Assembly (NCBI RefSeq): GCF_000316195.1
Contig: NZ_JH994111.1
Location: 1,148,299 to 1,212,298, forward strand
DNA from: Brachyspira hampsonii 30446
GTDB lineage: Bacteria; Spirochaetota; Brachyspiria; Brachyspirales; Brachyspiraceae
Reading direction: 5' to 3'
Length of the DNA stretch: 64,000 nt
The stretch's first letter is position 1. Each line of letters opens with the position of its first letter. Under the pieces are notes generated by a model, which searched no databases, was not told the origin of the DNA, and saw nothing but the letters and a program-made list of their open reading frames with translations. A program made the translations under genes and the position numbers. Below are positions 17,906 to 27,766 of the stretch, piece after piece.

Positions 17906-19276
17906 ATGAATAATAAATTTAATCTAATACAAACTAATGCAGTATTAGAAGATGAAGCTATAAAACCATATCATAAAATTATTTCTCGTCCTATTGCAGC
18001 AGATATTATAAGAGATACTTTAGAAAAATTAAGAACTCAATTAAAAAATAATCCTGAATTAAAATATGATAAAAAAGATATAATTAAATTATGTGAAATT
18101 GAAATAAAAAAGAAAGCAAATCTTCCAATAAAAAAAGTTATAAATGCAACAGGAACTATAATGCATACCAATTTAGGCAGATCTCCAATAGATGCAGAAG
18201 TTTGGGATAATGTAAGAGAATTAAATATAAACAGTAATAATCTTGAATATAATATTAATAATGAGGCAAGAGGAATAAGAGGAGATTTTGTTCATTCTCT
18301 TTTAAATAAATTAACAGGAGCAGAAGCCTCTTTAGTAGTTAATAATAATGCAGCTGCAGTATTTTTGATATTAAAGGCATTGGCTTCAGATAAAGAAGTC
18401 ATAGTTTCTAGAGGAGAGCAAGTACAAATTGGCGGAGGATTCAGAATACCTGATATATTAAAAGAGGCATCAGCTAAACTTGTAGAAATCGGCACTACTA
18501 ATATATCGGATATTAGAGATTATGAAGATGCTATAACAGAAAATACAGCTATGATACTTAAAGTGCATACTTCTAATTTTAAAATAAGAGGGTTTGTGAA
18601 ATCTCCTTCATTAAAAAAATTAAGAGAAACTATACCTGATAATATACCAATAGTTTATGATGAGGGAGCCGGTATATTTGATGAAAGTATGAGCGAAGAA
18701 GAACATATAAAATCTGCTTTGAAAAGCGGTGCTGATTTAGTATGCTTTTCTGGGGATAAAATGTTTTCAAGTGTGCAGGCTGGTATTATAGTAGGAAAGA
18801 AAAAATATATAGAAAAAATATCGAAACACCCTCTTATGAGAACTTTCAGATGCGGAAAAACTGTATTATCAATATTAGAAAAAAGCCTTATAAAAAGATT
18901 AAATACTGAAGGTAATTTCAAAGGATACTGTGAAACTTTATTGAGTATAGATAAGGAAATAATAAAACAAAAGGCTTTGAAAATTACAGAAAACATTGAC
19001 GGATTTGAAGTCATTGAAGAGGATATAGAAACAGGAGGCGGTGCTATGCCTGATACTTTTTATCCGTCTTATGCAATAAGTTTTAAGCCTAAAGATATAA
19101 AGGCTGTAATAAAGTTTATGCATAATTTAGATGTGCCTATTATACCAAAAGTAAAGAAAGATTCAGTGCTTATATATGTAATAACTATAAATGATGAAGA
19201 TATAAATTATATAAAAGAAGTTTTAATAAAAATAAAAGATAATTATTTTTTAAGTGAGTTAGCTAGTAATAAATAA
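17906..19276 (+). CDS. selA: L-seryl-tRNA(Sec) selenium transferase SelA
   Basis: PLP enzyme that converts Ser-tRNA(Sec) to Sec-tRNA(Sec) using selenophosphate, in the cytoplasm. The family signatures are INATGTIMHTNLGRSP near residue 80, SLVVNNNAAAVFLIL, and the PLP-lysine segment CFSGDKMFSSVQAGIIVGKK. At 456 residues it is full length. It lies directly downstream of tRNA-Sec and shares its promoter. It works with SelB (20838) and, through selenophosphate, with MnmH (48249). Confidence 0.96.
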   Translation: MNNKFNLIQTNAVLEDEAIKPYHKIISRPIAADIIRDTLEKLRTQLKNNPELKYDKKDIIKLCEIEIKKKANLPIKKVINATGTIMHTNLGRSPIDAEVWDNVRELNINSNNLEYNINNEARGIRGDFVHSLLNKLTGAEASLVVNNNAAAVFLILKALASDKEVIVSRGEQVQIGGGFRIPDILKEASAKLVEIGTTNISDIRDYEDAITENTAMILKVHTSNFKIRGFVKSPSLKKLRETIPDNIPIVYDEGAGIFDESMSEEEHIKSALKSGADLVCFSGDKMFSSVQAGIIVGKKKYIEKISKHPLMRTFRCGKTVLSILEKSLIKRLNTEGNFKGYCETLLSIDKEIIKQKALKITENIDGFEVIEEDIETGGGAMPDTFYPSYAISFKPKDIKAVIKFMHNLDVPIIPKVKKDSVLIYVITINDEDINYIKEVLIKIKDNYFLSELASNK

Positions 19277-19350
19277 AAAACTAATATAATTCTTGGTATA
19301 AAGTATTATGTGTTTGCTGATTATTTACAATAAGGAGATAAAAGAGATAT

Positions 19351-20508
19351 ATGAAAAAGAGCTTTATTTTAATAACTTTGATATTTATTAATATCATTAG
19401 CTGTAATGACAGTAAAAATAAAAAAGATGTGTATAGTTCAGAAATTAATAATTCAGTAACTAACAATATGGAAACCAATTATATCATTGATAATACTTAT
19501 AATGATAATAAAAATATTTTAGAAACTAATAATTTATATACAGATGATATTTATGACGGATATGCATCTAATGAAGATGACATATATGAATTACTTACAA
19601 AATTAAATGAATATGAATTAATTGCTATTGAAGAACTTGAATCTGTAAAAGATACAGCTTCTTTAGATGCTTGGCAGTCAGTATATGCTGATGAATCGCC
19701 ATTAATATTTGCATGTAATTATTTTCCTACAGAAGAAAAGGCCATTGAATTGATTTCTTACGGAGCAGATATAGATAAACGTGCTGATTATGGATATACT
19801 CCATTAATGGAGGCTTCTTATAGGGGATATTTAAAACTTGTAAAAGAATTAATAAAAAATGGTGCTGATGTTAATATAATGCGTTATGAACAAGACGATG
19901 CTTTATCATGTGCGGTATATTCTACTAATAAAAACAGTACAAAAATAGTTGAGGAATTGCTAAATGCTGGTGCTGCTGCTTACAGAGATTATCCTCTTCC
20001 AGATAGCGAAGATGAAACAATAACTATAATAGATAAGTTCTTTAATAATAGTTGTGATGCAGAAAAGTTTAAACTTCTTGCAGAGGCTGGTGCTGATATT
20101 GAAAACTCTTATTATGGTATACCAGTAATAGCTAGGGCTGTTGAAAATGATTGTATTGATATAGTAAAGTATTTAGTATCTAAAGGTATTGATCCTGCTA
20201 TGAATTATACGGATTATAGAAATATAGAATTTTCATTGCTTAATAAAACATTTAATAATAAAACTACTGATATAGCTGAATATTTAATAAAGAATGGAGC
20301 GGATGTAAATTCTAAAAGTACAATGGATAATTACAGCGAAGAAACTCAAAACTTAATATTTACGGCTATTGAAAAAGATAATATAGAATTGGTAAAATTA
20401 CTTATAGAATATGGTGCAGATACTTCAGCAGTAAACAAAGAAGGTAAAACTATTTTTGATATAGCTAAAGAAAAATGTTATAATGAAATAGAGCAGCTTA
20501 AAAAATAG
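19351..20508 (+). CDS. Ankyrin-repeat lipoprotein
   Basis: A 385-residue predicted lipoprotein: the signal ends in a lipobox (FINIISC, Cys19). A short acidic, Asn-rich linker follows, then five to six ankyrin repeats (GYTPLMEASYRGYLKLVKEL, IKNGADVN; DIVKYLVSKGIDPAMNY; NIELVKLLIEYGADTSAVNK). It is probably surface or periplasmic and binds another protein; the partner is unknown. It separates selA from selB on the same strand but shares no evident function with them, so it looks like an insertion into the selenium locus. Confidence 0.85.
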   Translation: MKKSFILITLIFINIISCNDSKNKKDVYSSEINNSVTNNMETNYIIDNTYNDNKNILETNNLYTDDIYDGYASNEDDIYELLTKLNEYELIAIEELESVKDTASLDAWQSVYADESPLIFACNYFPTEEKAIELISYGADIDKRADYGYTPLMEASYRGYLKLVKELIKNGADVNIMRYEQDDALSCAVYSTNKNSTKIVEELLNAGAAAYRDYPLPDSEDETITIIDKFFNNSCDAEKFKLLAEAGADIENSYYGIPVIARAVENDCIDIVKYLVSKGIDPAMNYTDYRNIEFSLLNKTFNNKTTDIAEYLIKNGADVNSKSTMDNYSEETQNLIFTAIEKDNIELVKLLIEYGADTSAVNKEGKTIFDIAKEKCYNEIEQLKK

Positions 20509-20659
20509 TAAAAATAAGAATTGCTTTTTAAGTTATAAATTATTAGCTTATAACTGATGAAATAAGTTTTTAGTTATTTATATGCGAGTTTATCACTAGT
20601 AATAATAAAATATATGATAATAAAAAAAGTGATCTAGCCATACAATGGCAAGATATGTG

Positions 20660-20824
20660 AATAAATTTATTTATTTGCCATTTATAGGTGTAGGTACCAA
20701 GTAGGCACCATTATGGGGGACATAGCAATAAACAAGTGAGCCGAAGCCAGCAAATAAATTTATTTATTTGTTATTTATAGGCGTAGGCGACCAAGTAGGC
20801 ACCATTACATGTGACATAGTAATA
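20660..20824 (+). repeat. Tandem direct repeat, period 93 bp, upstream of selB
   Basis: A block of about 71 bases beginning AATAAATTTATTTATTTG at 20660 recurs at 20753. Both copies contain GTAGG, CCAAGTAGGCACCATTA and GACATAG. The copies differ at about ten positions and are separated by a non-repeated stretch of about 20 bases. The second copy holds ATTAC/GTAAT, which can form a short hairpin, and ends 13 bases before the selB start. The rest of the 20509-20837 gap holds an ATCAC/GTGAT inverted repeat (about 20592-20635). No gene is seen. Confidence 0.8.
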
Positions 20825-20837
20825 GTAGGAGCTTCAT

Positions 20838-22646
20838 ATGAATAGAATTATAGGGACAGCAGGCCATGTTGACCATGGTAAATCAGAATTAATTAAATCA
20901 CTTACAGGTATCGCTATGATGCGTTTACCAGAGGAAAAGAAAAGAGAGATGACCATAGATTTAGGTTTTGGATTTTTTAAGCCTAATGATGATATTACAA
21001 TAGGTGTAATAGATGTACCAGGACATGAGAGATTTATAAGAAATATGGTTGCTGGTATGTGGAGTTTGGATTTAGTTATGCTTGTAGTTTGTGCCAATGA
21101 AGGTTGGATGAATATGACTGAAGAGCATGCTAAAGTGGCTTTATCTCTTGGCATAAGAAATATAATATGCGTAATTAATAAAATTGATTTAGTTGATGAT
21201 AATAAATTAAAAGAAAATGAAGAAGATATTAAAAAAAATCTTTATAGAATATTCAATAAAGATATAGAAATAGTAAAAGTATCAGCCTTAAATGGTACTA
21301 ATATAGACTATTTAAAAGAGAGAATAACTAATATATTATCAAATGAAAAATATGAAGATGATATAAAGACTCATGTTTATGTAGACAGAGTATTTTCTAT
21401 AAAAGGAGCAGGACTTACTGTTACAGGAAGTCTTAGAGGCGGTAATATAAAAATAGATGATACTTTAATACATTATCCAAGCAGAAAAGAAATTTTAATA
21501 AGAAATATTCAATCCTATCATGAAAATAAAGAAATTGTTTATCCTTCTTCAAGAATATCTTTAAATATAAAAAATATAAAAAAAGAAGAAATAAGAAGAG
21601 GTCATTTATTATGCTGTAAAGAAGAAAAAATATTTTCAACAGATGAAATAATATTAGAACTTATAAATACAAACGATGCACAATATCTTAAAAAAATAAA
21701 GAATGCGGAATTTGCTGTAGGTACGGAATGCTTGATTGCACAAATAATACCTATTTATAAAACATATTCAAATGATAATGCTGACAAATATAATAAAAAT
21801 AATAAAGAAATAGACAGCAGATTTATAAGATTAAAATTTAATGAGCTTATATCGGTATTTTGGAAAGAAAGAGGAATATTAATAAGCCAAGGTGGAAGCA
21901 GTATAATAGCAGCAGGCAATATATTTTGGGGAGAAAAAACTACTCCTTTTATTAGAAAAAGAATTATTGATAATGCTAGTGAGTTTTTGGGAGAAGTAAA
22001 AAGAGAAAAATATAATGATTTATTTATGTCGGTTAATGGTTATTGTGAAGCTAAGGGAGAGATGCCTGATTATGCTATTAAAGCTGCAAATTTCTTTGTT
22101 AAAAAGGATTATTTAAATAGTTCATTAGAAAAGTTAAAAAATCTAATAGAAAATAAAAAAGAGGGTATAAGTTTTGAAGATATAAGAAATTATTTAAATA
22201 TTAATAATTCATTTACAAAAGTATTCATAGCTTATTCAGTTGAAAATAAAATAATAATGCCTTTTAATAACATATATAAAAAATATAGTGAAAACATTGA
22301 TTTGAATAATTCTCAGAAATTATTATTAGAAAAATTGAAAAAAGAAGATTTAAACGGATTAGATGAAAAAATTATAAAAACATTTACTAATGGAATGAAA
22401 GATATAAAAGTATTATCATTATCAAAAAAAGCTGTGTATCTTGATGATGGTATATATTACCATATAGATGTTTATAATAGAATAAAAAAAATTATTATGC
22501 AAAATACAAAAACTAATGATATAATAACTATATCATCTGTACGAGATAAGACAGGACTTTCAAGAAAATATGTGCTTCCTATATTAAATGCATTAGAAAG
22601 AGAAAAATTAGTAAGAAGAGAGGGGAGTGAAAGAATTGTACTTTAA
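20838..22646 (+). CDS. selB: Selenocysteine-specific elongation factor SelB
   Basis: GTPase that delivers Sec-tRNA(Sec) to UGA codons by binding both the tRNA and the mRNA SECIS hairpin. The N-terminus has GTAGHVDHGKSELI (G1), DVPGHERFIRNM (G3) and INKIDLVDD (G4). Elongation-factor domains follow, and the C-terminal half is a chain of winged-helix domains ending with VRDKTGLSRKYVLPILNALE, which should bind the hairpin. Length of 602 residues is normal. AGGAG precedes ATG 20838. Confidence 0.96.
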   Translation: MNRIIGTAGHVDHGKSELIKSLTGIAMMRLPEEKKREMTIDLGFGFFKPNDDITIGVIDVPGHERFIRNMVAGMWSLDLVMLVVCANEGWMNMTEEHAKVALSLGIRNIICVINKIDLVDDNKLKENEEDIKKNLYRIFNKDIEIVKVSALNGTNIDYLKERITNILSNEKYEDDIKTHVYVDRVFSIKGAGLTVTGSLRGGNIKIDDTLIHYPSRKEILIRNIQSYHENKEIVYPSSRISLNIKNIKKEEIRRGHLLCCKEEKIFSTDEIILELINTNDAQYLKKIKNAEFAVGTECLIAQIIPIYKTYSNDNADKYNKNNKEIDSRFIRLKFNELISVFWKERGILISQGGSSIIAAGNIFWGEKTTPFIRKRIIDNASEFLGEVKREKYNDLFMSVNGYCEAKGEMPDYAIKAANFFVKKDYLNSSLEKLKNLIENKKEGISFEDIRNYLNINNSFTKVFIAYSVENKIIMPFNNIYKKYSENIDLNNSQKLLLEKLKKEDLNGLDEKIIKTFTNGMKDIKVLSLSKKAVYLDDGIYYHIDVYNRIKKIIMQNTKTNDIITISSVRDKTGLSRKYVLPILNALEREKLVRREGSERIVL

Positions 22647-22950
22647 TACTTATTGATTTATTTTATAATCCCACCCTATAGGCTTTCTGCTTTTTATAGA
22701 ATTATAATATTATTTTTCTTTTAAATTATAAACTCATATTTTAGCTGCCCGCCCAATTTTTTTTAAATTTATGATATATACTCCCGCACGGTGAATAAAA
22801 TTATGAATATAGCTTAATTAATAATTGCAATTTAAATTATAAACTAAGATTTTATTTAACGTGCGTTAAATAAAATATATAGTAAAAAAATTATGTGTTA
22901 ATAAATTAAAAAATATATTCATTATTAATATAAAGTACGGATTTAAAATA
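22647..22950. other. Non-coding gap between selB and hom with short repeats
   Basis: No open frame of note. An imperfect direct repeat of about 23 bases occurs at 22721 and 22831, each with TTAAATTATAAACT. A GC-richer patch (GCTGCCCGCCC near 22744) and a small inverted repeat TTTAAC-GTGC-GTTAAA near 22855-22870 follow. Their role is unclear. Confidence 0.5.
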
Positions 22951-23001
22951 AAAAACAAATAATGCATATATAATTATCTTTATATAACATTATTTGTTTT
23001 T
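22951..23001. terminator. Bidirectional terminator between selB and hom
   Basis: A perfect stem, AAAAACAAATAATG at 22951-22964 against CATTATTTGTTTTT at 22988-23001, with T-runs on both exits. It lies 12 bases past the hom stop and most likely ends hom. Confidence 0.75.
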
Positions 23002-23013
23002 ATATATTTTAAC

Positions 23014-24267
23014 TTATTTTATTTTCGCTATAAATATATCCTCTATTTTTTCAACACTTTCTATTGCTTTAATTATAGAATTAATGTTAACATCTTTAAG
23101 AACAAACATTAAATTTCCATTTCTTTCTACGCTTTTTTCAATATTAATATCATAAAAAGCCTCATTGAATGCAAGCAGATTATTATTATTTGATTTAAAT
23201 CTTACATAAAAAGTTTCATTTTTTTCTTTGAAATCTTTTACTTTAAGCTCTTTATTTTCTTCTACAAAACCAAGTATTGGTATTCTAAGTTCATCAGTAA
23301 TTAAACTATTTCTAGCCAAAGTAACAGCATCAGAAACTATAGCACTGCTTGTAGGTCTTCCTCCTGCTCCTGAACCATAGAATACAGTATCTCCAGAGCG
23401 GTCTCCAACTACAGTTATAGCATTAAAAGCATAATCAACATTTGAAAGCATATTATCAGCATTAAGTAATGTAGGTATGACATATATATAAGCATTATCA
23501 TTATTATCTAATGCAGCTTCTGCTATTAATTTAATAGTAAGCCCAAGCTCTGAAGCAAAAACAATATCATCTAATATAATATTTCTTATACCTCTTATAA
23601 ATATCTTATCGAAACTTATAACACTGCAGAAAGCTATAGATGAAAGTATGCATAATTTATGAGCGGTATCTATTCCATCAATATCAAATGTTGGATCAGC
23701 TTCAGCATATCCTTTATCTTGAGCATCTTTAAGAACATCCTTAAAATCTAAATTATTTTTTGTCATATTAGTTAAAATGTAATTGCAAGTTCCATTTAAT
23801 ATGCCATAAACATTTTCCATTCTGTCAGAAACTAAACTCTCTTTCATAGCCTTTATTATAGGTATAGCACCTGCAACAGAAGCCTCAAAAGCTATATCTG
23901 TTTTTCTATTTTTTATAAGTTCACCAAAACAATTAGCAAGAAGTGCTTTATTAGCTGTAACTACAGGTTTATTTGTCTTCATAAGAAGTTCTTTTGCTGT
24001 ATCCATTCCGCCAAGTACTTCTATAACTATATCAATATCATTATCATTTAAAATATCATTTAAATCTTTTGTTTTTATTTCAATTTTATCTAAAAATTTA
24101 TCATCTTTTACTTTATCAATATTTCTGCTAAAAATGGTTTTAATGGTTAATTTTATTCCGGTTCTTTTTTCCATTATAGAATTATTTTCTATAATAGTTT
24201 TTACTGTGTCTTTTCCAACATGTCCGTATCCTGCAACTGCAACTTTAAATTCTTTTTTCTTTTCCAT
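23014..24267 (-). CDS. hom: Homoserine dehydrogenase
   Basis: Reduces aspartate semialdehyde to homoserine for threonine and methionine synthesis. The NAD(P) fold begins VAVAGYGHVGKDTVKTI. The middle has TANKALLANCFGEL, FEASVAGAIPIIKAM, GILNGTCNYILTNM and the catalytic region AEADPTFDIDGIDTAHKL. A C-terminal ACT domain (about residues 340-417) suggests feedback regulation by an amino acid. AAGGAG precedes the ATG. It stands alone on its strand. Confidence 0.95.
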   Translation of the reverse strand: MEKKKEFKVAVAGYGHVGKDTVKTIIENNSIMEKRTGIKLTIKTIFSRNIDKVKDDKFLDKIEIKTKDLNDILNDNDIDIVIEVLGGMDTAKELLMKTNKPVVTANKALLANCFGELIKNRKTDIAFEASVAGAIPIIKAMKESLVSDRMENVYGILNGTCNYILTNMTKNNLDFKDVLKDAQDKGYAEADPTFDIDGIDTAHKLCILSSIAFCSVISFDKIFIRGIRNIILDDIVFASELGLTIKLIAEAALDNNDNAYIYVIPTLLNADNMLSNVDYAFNAITVVGDRSGDTVFYGSGAGGRPTSSAIVSDAVTLARNSLITDELRIPILGFVEENKELKVKDFKEKNETFYVRFKSNNNNLLAFNEAFYDINIEKSVERNGNLMFVLKDVNINSIIKAIESVEKIEDIFIAKIK

Positions 24268-24495
24268 TTTTAACTCCTTAAAATTTAATTTAAATTTGTT
24301 TTAATAAAATTAACCTTAAAATTATTACAAAAGTTAGTAATATTATATTTTTATGATTTCTAAAAATGATATTACTGTATTAAGTTATATTATAACATCT
24401 ATTAAAAAAATTTACAATATATATTATGACTTTTAATTATTTAATACAAATGTATATTTTATTAAATTTAATAAATGTAAATAATATCTATGTCA

Positions 24496-24524
24496 TTGAC
24501 TGAAATTTTATGCTGTGATAGAAT
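24496..24524 (+). promoter_or_regulatory. Promoter of the oligopeptide-binding lipoprotein gene
   Basis: TTGACT, a 17-base spacer and TAGAAT, ending 30 bases before the start codon at 24555. Confidence 0.7.
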
Positions 24525-24554
24525 ATATAAACTATTTTTTTGGAGATCTATTTT

Positions 24555-26177
24555 ATGGTTAAATTATTAAAATATGCAATTTTTTCTATAGTTATATTTA
24601 TATTCTCTATTTCTTGCGGAGGCGGAAATTCTAAATATGAAGAAGGAGTATTGAGACTCAATGTTGGGCCAGAGCCTCAAACAATAGATCCGACATTGAA
24701 TTCAGCAATAGACGGAAGTATGTATATAATACATGCTTTTGAAGGGCTTGCTAATAAGGATAAAGACGGCAGGATAGTAGGAGGAGTTGCTGAAAGCTGG
24801 GATATTAGCGATAACGGAACTAAATATGTATTTCATATTAGAAGTAATGCTAAATGGTCAGATGGAAAGCCTGTAACAGCAAATGATTTTGTTTATAGTT
24901 GGAGAAGAGCAGCAGATCCAAAAACAGCTGCTAATTATAGTTATCAGATGGAGCCTTTAAAAAATGCTAAAAAGATTACAGCAGGAGAAATGCCTGTTGA
25001 TTCATTGGGAGTTGCAGCTTTAGATGATAATACTTTAGAGGTAATATTGGAAGCTCCTACTCCATATTTCGATCAGCTTATGGCTTATCCTGTTTATTTT
25101 CCTTTAAGAGAGGATATTATAGAAGCTAATCCTGATACTTGGACTATGAATCCTGAAACTTATATAGGAAATGGTCCTTTCAAAATGACTGAAAGATCTA
25201 TTGATGACAGAATAGTTATGGAAGTCAATACTAATTATTGGAATGTTTCAACTATAGTTCCTAAAAAGTTAGTATTTATTCTAATGGATAATGGAACTTC
25301 AGTAGTAGCCGGCATTAAAGAAGGTTCTATATATTTTTCTGACAGAGTTCCTACTCAGGATATGGATTCTTTAAAAGAGGAAGGATATTTGCAAATAAAA
25401 CCATATTTAGCTCTTTATTATTATAGTTTGAATAATACTAATGATGTTTTAAAAGATGTAAGAGTTCGTAAAGCATTATCTTTGGCTATAGATAGAAATT
25501 ATATAGTAGAGCAGGTTACAAGAGGCGGACAGATACCAGCAGCAGCACTTGTACCGGGATTGATATCAGATGTTAATGGTAGTTTTAGAACTAATGGCGG
25601 TGATTATTATAGTGTAAAACGAGAAGATTATACAAAAAATGTAGAAGAAGCTAAAAAATTATTGTCGGAAGCAGGATATCCTGATGGTCAAGGGTTTCCT
25701 GTATTAGATTTTAAAACTAATCCAGGAGAACATACTTCTATATTTGAAGCTGTTCAGCAGATGTGGAAAAATAATTTAGGAATAGACAGTACAATATCAA
25801 GTGAAGAATGGGCAGTATTTCAGCAAACTCGTTTAGATAAGTCTTATCTAATTGCTAGAAATGCTTGGGTTGGAGATTATGATGATCCTATGACATTTTT
25901 AGGTATGTTCTTAAGTCATAGTGCTCAAAATGTAGAAGGTTATAATAATACAGAGTTCGATGCTTTGCTTAACGAGGCATCTTCTACAGGGGATAATAAT
26001 GTAAGAATGCCTATACTTCATAAGGCAGAAGATTTGTTTATGTCGGAAATGCCTATTATACCTCTATATTTCTATACTTTGCCTGTACTTGTTAATCCTA
26101 ATTTGAAAGATGTGCAGTATGATGTTTTGGGCAAACATAAATTTTTCTATGCTTATTTAGAAAATGATAAAAATTAA
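24555..26177 (+). CDS. Oligopeptide ABC transporter substrate-binding lipoprotein (OppA-like)
   Basis: Extracytoplasmic peptide receptor of the SBP_bac_5 family. A lipobox ends FIFSISC. LRLNVGPEPQTIDPTLNSAI is the typical start of the mature protein, followed by ESWDISDNGTKYVFHIR, KWSDGKPVTANDFVYSWRRA and RVRKALSLAIDRNYIVEQ. At 540 residues it is full length. ATG 24555 has GGAG upstream; an in-frame TTG 15 bases earlier precedes that site and is rejected. No permease genes are adjacent, so it probably serves a transporter encoded elsewhere. Confidence 0.93.
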   Translation: MVKLLKYAIFSIVIFIFSISCGGGNSKYEEGVLRLNVGPEPQTIDPTLNSAIDGSMYIIHAFEGLANKDKDGRIVGGVAESWDISDNGTKYVFHIRSNAKWSDGKPVTANDFVYSWRRAADPKTAANYSYQMEPLKNAKKITAGEMPVDSLGVAALDDNTLEVILEAPTPYFDQLMAYPVYFPLREDIIEANPDTWTMNPETYIGNGPFKMTERSIDDRIVMEVNTNYWNVSTIVPKKLVFILMDNGTSVVAGIKEGSIYFSDRVPTQDMDSLKEEGYLQIKPYLALYYYSLNNTNDVLKDVRVRKALSLAIDRNYIVEQVTRGGQIPAAALVPGLISDVNGSFRTNGGDYYSVKREDYTKNVEEAKKLLSEAGYPDGQGFPVLDFKTNPGEHTSIFEAVQQMWKNNLGIDSTISSEEWAVFQQTRLDKSYLIARNAWVGDYDDPMTFLGMFLSHSAQNVEGYNNTEFDALLNEASSTGDNNVRMPILHKAEDLFMSEMPIIPLYFYTLPVLVNPNLKDVQYDVLGKHKFFYAYLENDKN

Positions 26178-26202
26178 AAGTTGATTATATTTTATTATTT
26201 AT

Positions 26203-26236
26203 AAAACAAGGGAGAAAAAATCCCTTGTTTTTTATT
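26203..26236 (+). terminator. Terminator after the OppA-like gene
   Basis: AAAACAAGGGA (26203-26213) pairs with TCCCTTGTTTT (26221-26231), followed by a T-run. It is 26 bases past the stop. Confidence 0.85.
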
Positions 26237-26298
26237 GTATATAAATATAGATTAATAACTGAATTTTGTTATTATAGTAGTTTTTGGAGGAAGTTTAT

Positions 26299-27738
26299 AT
26301 GTTTTTAAATAATTTTGATAATCTTGATTCTAAAGAAGTTTTCAGATGGTTTGCTGAAATAAGTAAAATACCTAGAAGATCTAAACATGAAAAGCAGATA
26401 AGTGATTTTTTAGTGCAATTTGCTAAAGATAGAAATTTAGAAGTATATCAGAATAAAGAAAATAATGTAATAATTAAGAAAGAAGCATCAAAAGGATATG
26501 AAAATATAGCACCTGTTATTATACAGGGACATATGGACATGGTTTGCGAAAAAACTAATGAGTCTAAACATGATTTTGATAAAGATCCTTTAGAATTAAT
26601 AGTAGAAGGAGATGTTTTAAGGGCAAATGATACTACTTTGGGGGCAGATGACGGAATCGCTGTTGCTTATGGTCTTGCATTGCTTGATTCTAAAGATATA
26701 CCTCATCCTGCTTTAGAAGTTCTAATTACATCCGATGAAGAAGATGGTATGTCTGGGGCATTTTCTGTTACAGATGAGCATTTAAATGGTAAAACACTTA
26801 TTAATTTAGATTCTGAAGCTGAAGGTATTCTTTGGGTAAGCAGTGCAGGCGGTATTAATGCTATATCTGAATTTAATATAGAGAGAGAGGCAAATAATTA
26901 TCCTGCATTAAAGATAGAGGTTACAGGACTTAAAGGCGGACATTCTGGTATGGAGATTAATAAACAAAGAGCCAATGCTATAAAAATATTAGGAAGAGTT
27001 TTGTATTCTGTGAAAGATTATATAAATATTGCATATATAGATGGCGGTTCTGTTCATAATGCTATAGCTAAAAATGCTTATGCTATTGTTACGGCAGAAG
27101 ATACAAATAAAGTAAAAAATATTATAGAAGAGCTTTCTAAAAATATAAAATTTGAATATAGAATTGCGGACCCTAATATGCAGATATTTGTTTCAAATAC
27201 TGAAAATGTAGAAGAATGCTATAAAAAAGAATTAACTAATAATGTTATAAATTTTATGATGCTATCTCCTGACGGAGTTTTTTATATGAGTAAAGATATA
27301 GAAGGCTTAGTACAGACAAGTGCTAATAATGGTGTTCTTAAAGAAAAAAATAATAAATTGACATTTAATATCTTTATTAGAAGTTCAGTAGAAAGTTCAT
27401 CAGATGAAATAGTATTAAGAGTTAAGGCTTTATCTTCGATGACAAATTCTAATTTTATATATCAAGATGGATATCCCGCTTGGGAGTATGACCCTAATTC
27501 AAAAGTAAGAGATATAGCTGTAAAAGCATATAAAACAGTTACAGGTAAAGATGTTTCTGTATCTTCTGTACATGTTGGTTTGGAATGCGGTATATTAAAG
27601 AAAGCGTTAAAAGATGTTGATGTTATTAGTATGGGACCTAATATTTATAATGTTCATACACCTAAAGAATATTTAAGTATATCTTCGGTTGATACAATAT
27701 GGAAAGTTTTGAAAGAAATTATTAAAAATATTAAATGA
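26299..27738 (+). CDS. pepD: Cytosolic dipeptidase PepD (aminoacyl-histidine dipeptidase, M20)
   Basis: Zinc peptidase that hydrolyses dipeptides in the cytoplasm. Metal-site motifs of the M20 family are present: IQGHMDMVCEK, TLGADDGIAVAYGLA, and TSDEEDGMSGA, then INLDSEAEG. The dimerisation region has GGHSGMEINKQRANA, and the C-terminus ends with a further His region (IYNVHTPKEYLSI). Length of 479 residues is usual. ATG 26299 has GGAGG upstream. It sits right after the oligopeptide receptor, consistent with peptide uptake and use. Confidence 0.93.
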   Translation: MFLNNFDNLDSKEVFRWFAEISKIPRRSKHEKQISDFLVQFAKDRNLEVYQNKENNVIIKKEASKGYENIAPVIIQGHMDMVCEKTNESKHDFDKDPLELIVEGDVLRANDTTLGADDGIAVAYGLALLDSKDIPHPALEVLITSDEEDGMSGAFSVTDEHLNGKTLINLDSEAEGILWVSSAGGINAISEFNIEREANNYPALKIEVTGLKGGHSGMEINKQRANAIKILGRVLYSVKDYINIAYIDGGSVHNAIAKNAYAIVTAEDTNKVKNIIEELSKNIKFEYRIADPNMQIFVSNTENVEECYKKELTNNVINFMMLSPDGVFYMSKDIEGLVQTSANNGVLKEKNNKLTFNIFIRSSVESSSDEIVLRVKALSSMTNSNFIYQDGYPAWEYDPNSKVRDIAVKAYKTVTGKDVSVSSVHVGLECGILKKALKDVDVISMGPNIYNVHTPKEYLSISSVDTIWKVLKEIIKNIK

Positions 27739-27766
27739 TTAATTTGATGTTATAGTGTATTGTTTT

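Noticed and set aside
20660-20824. CRISPR array
   Set aside because: Only two units, about 71 bases long with many differences and no regular spacer; no cas genes nearby.
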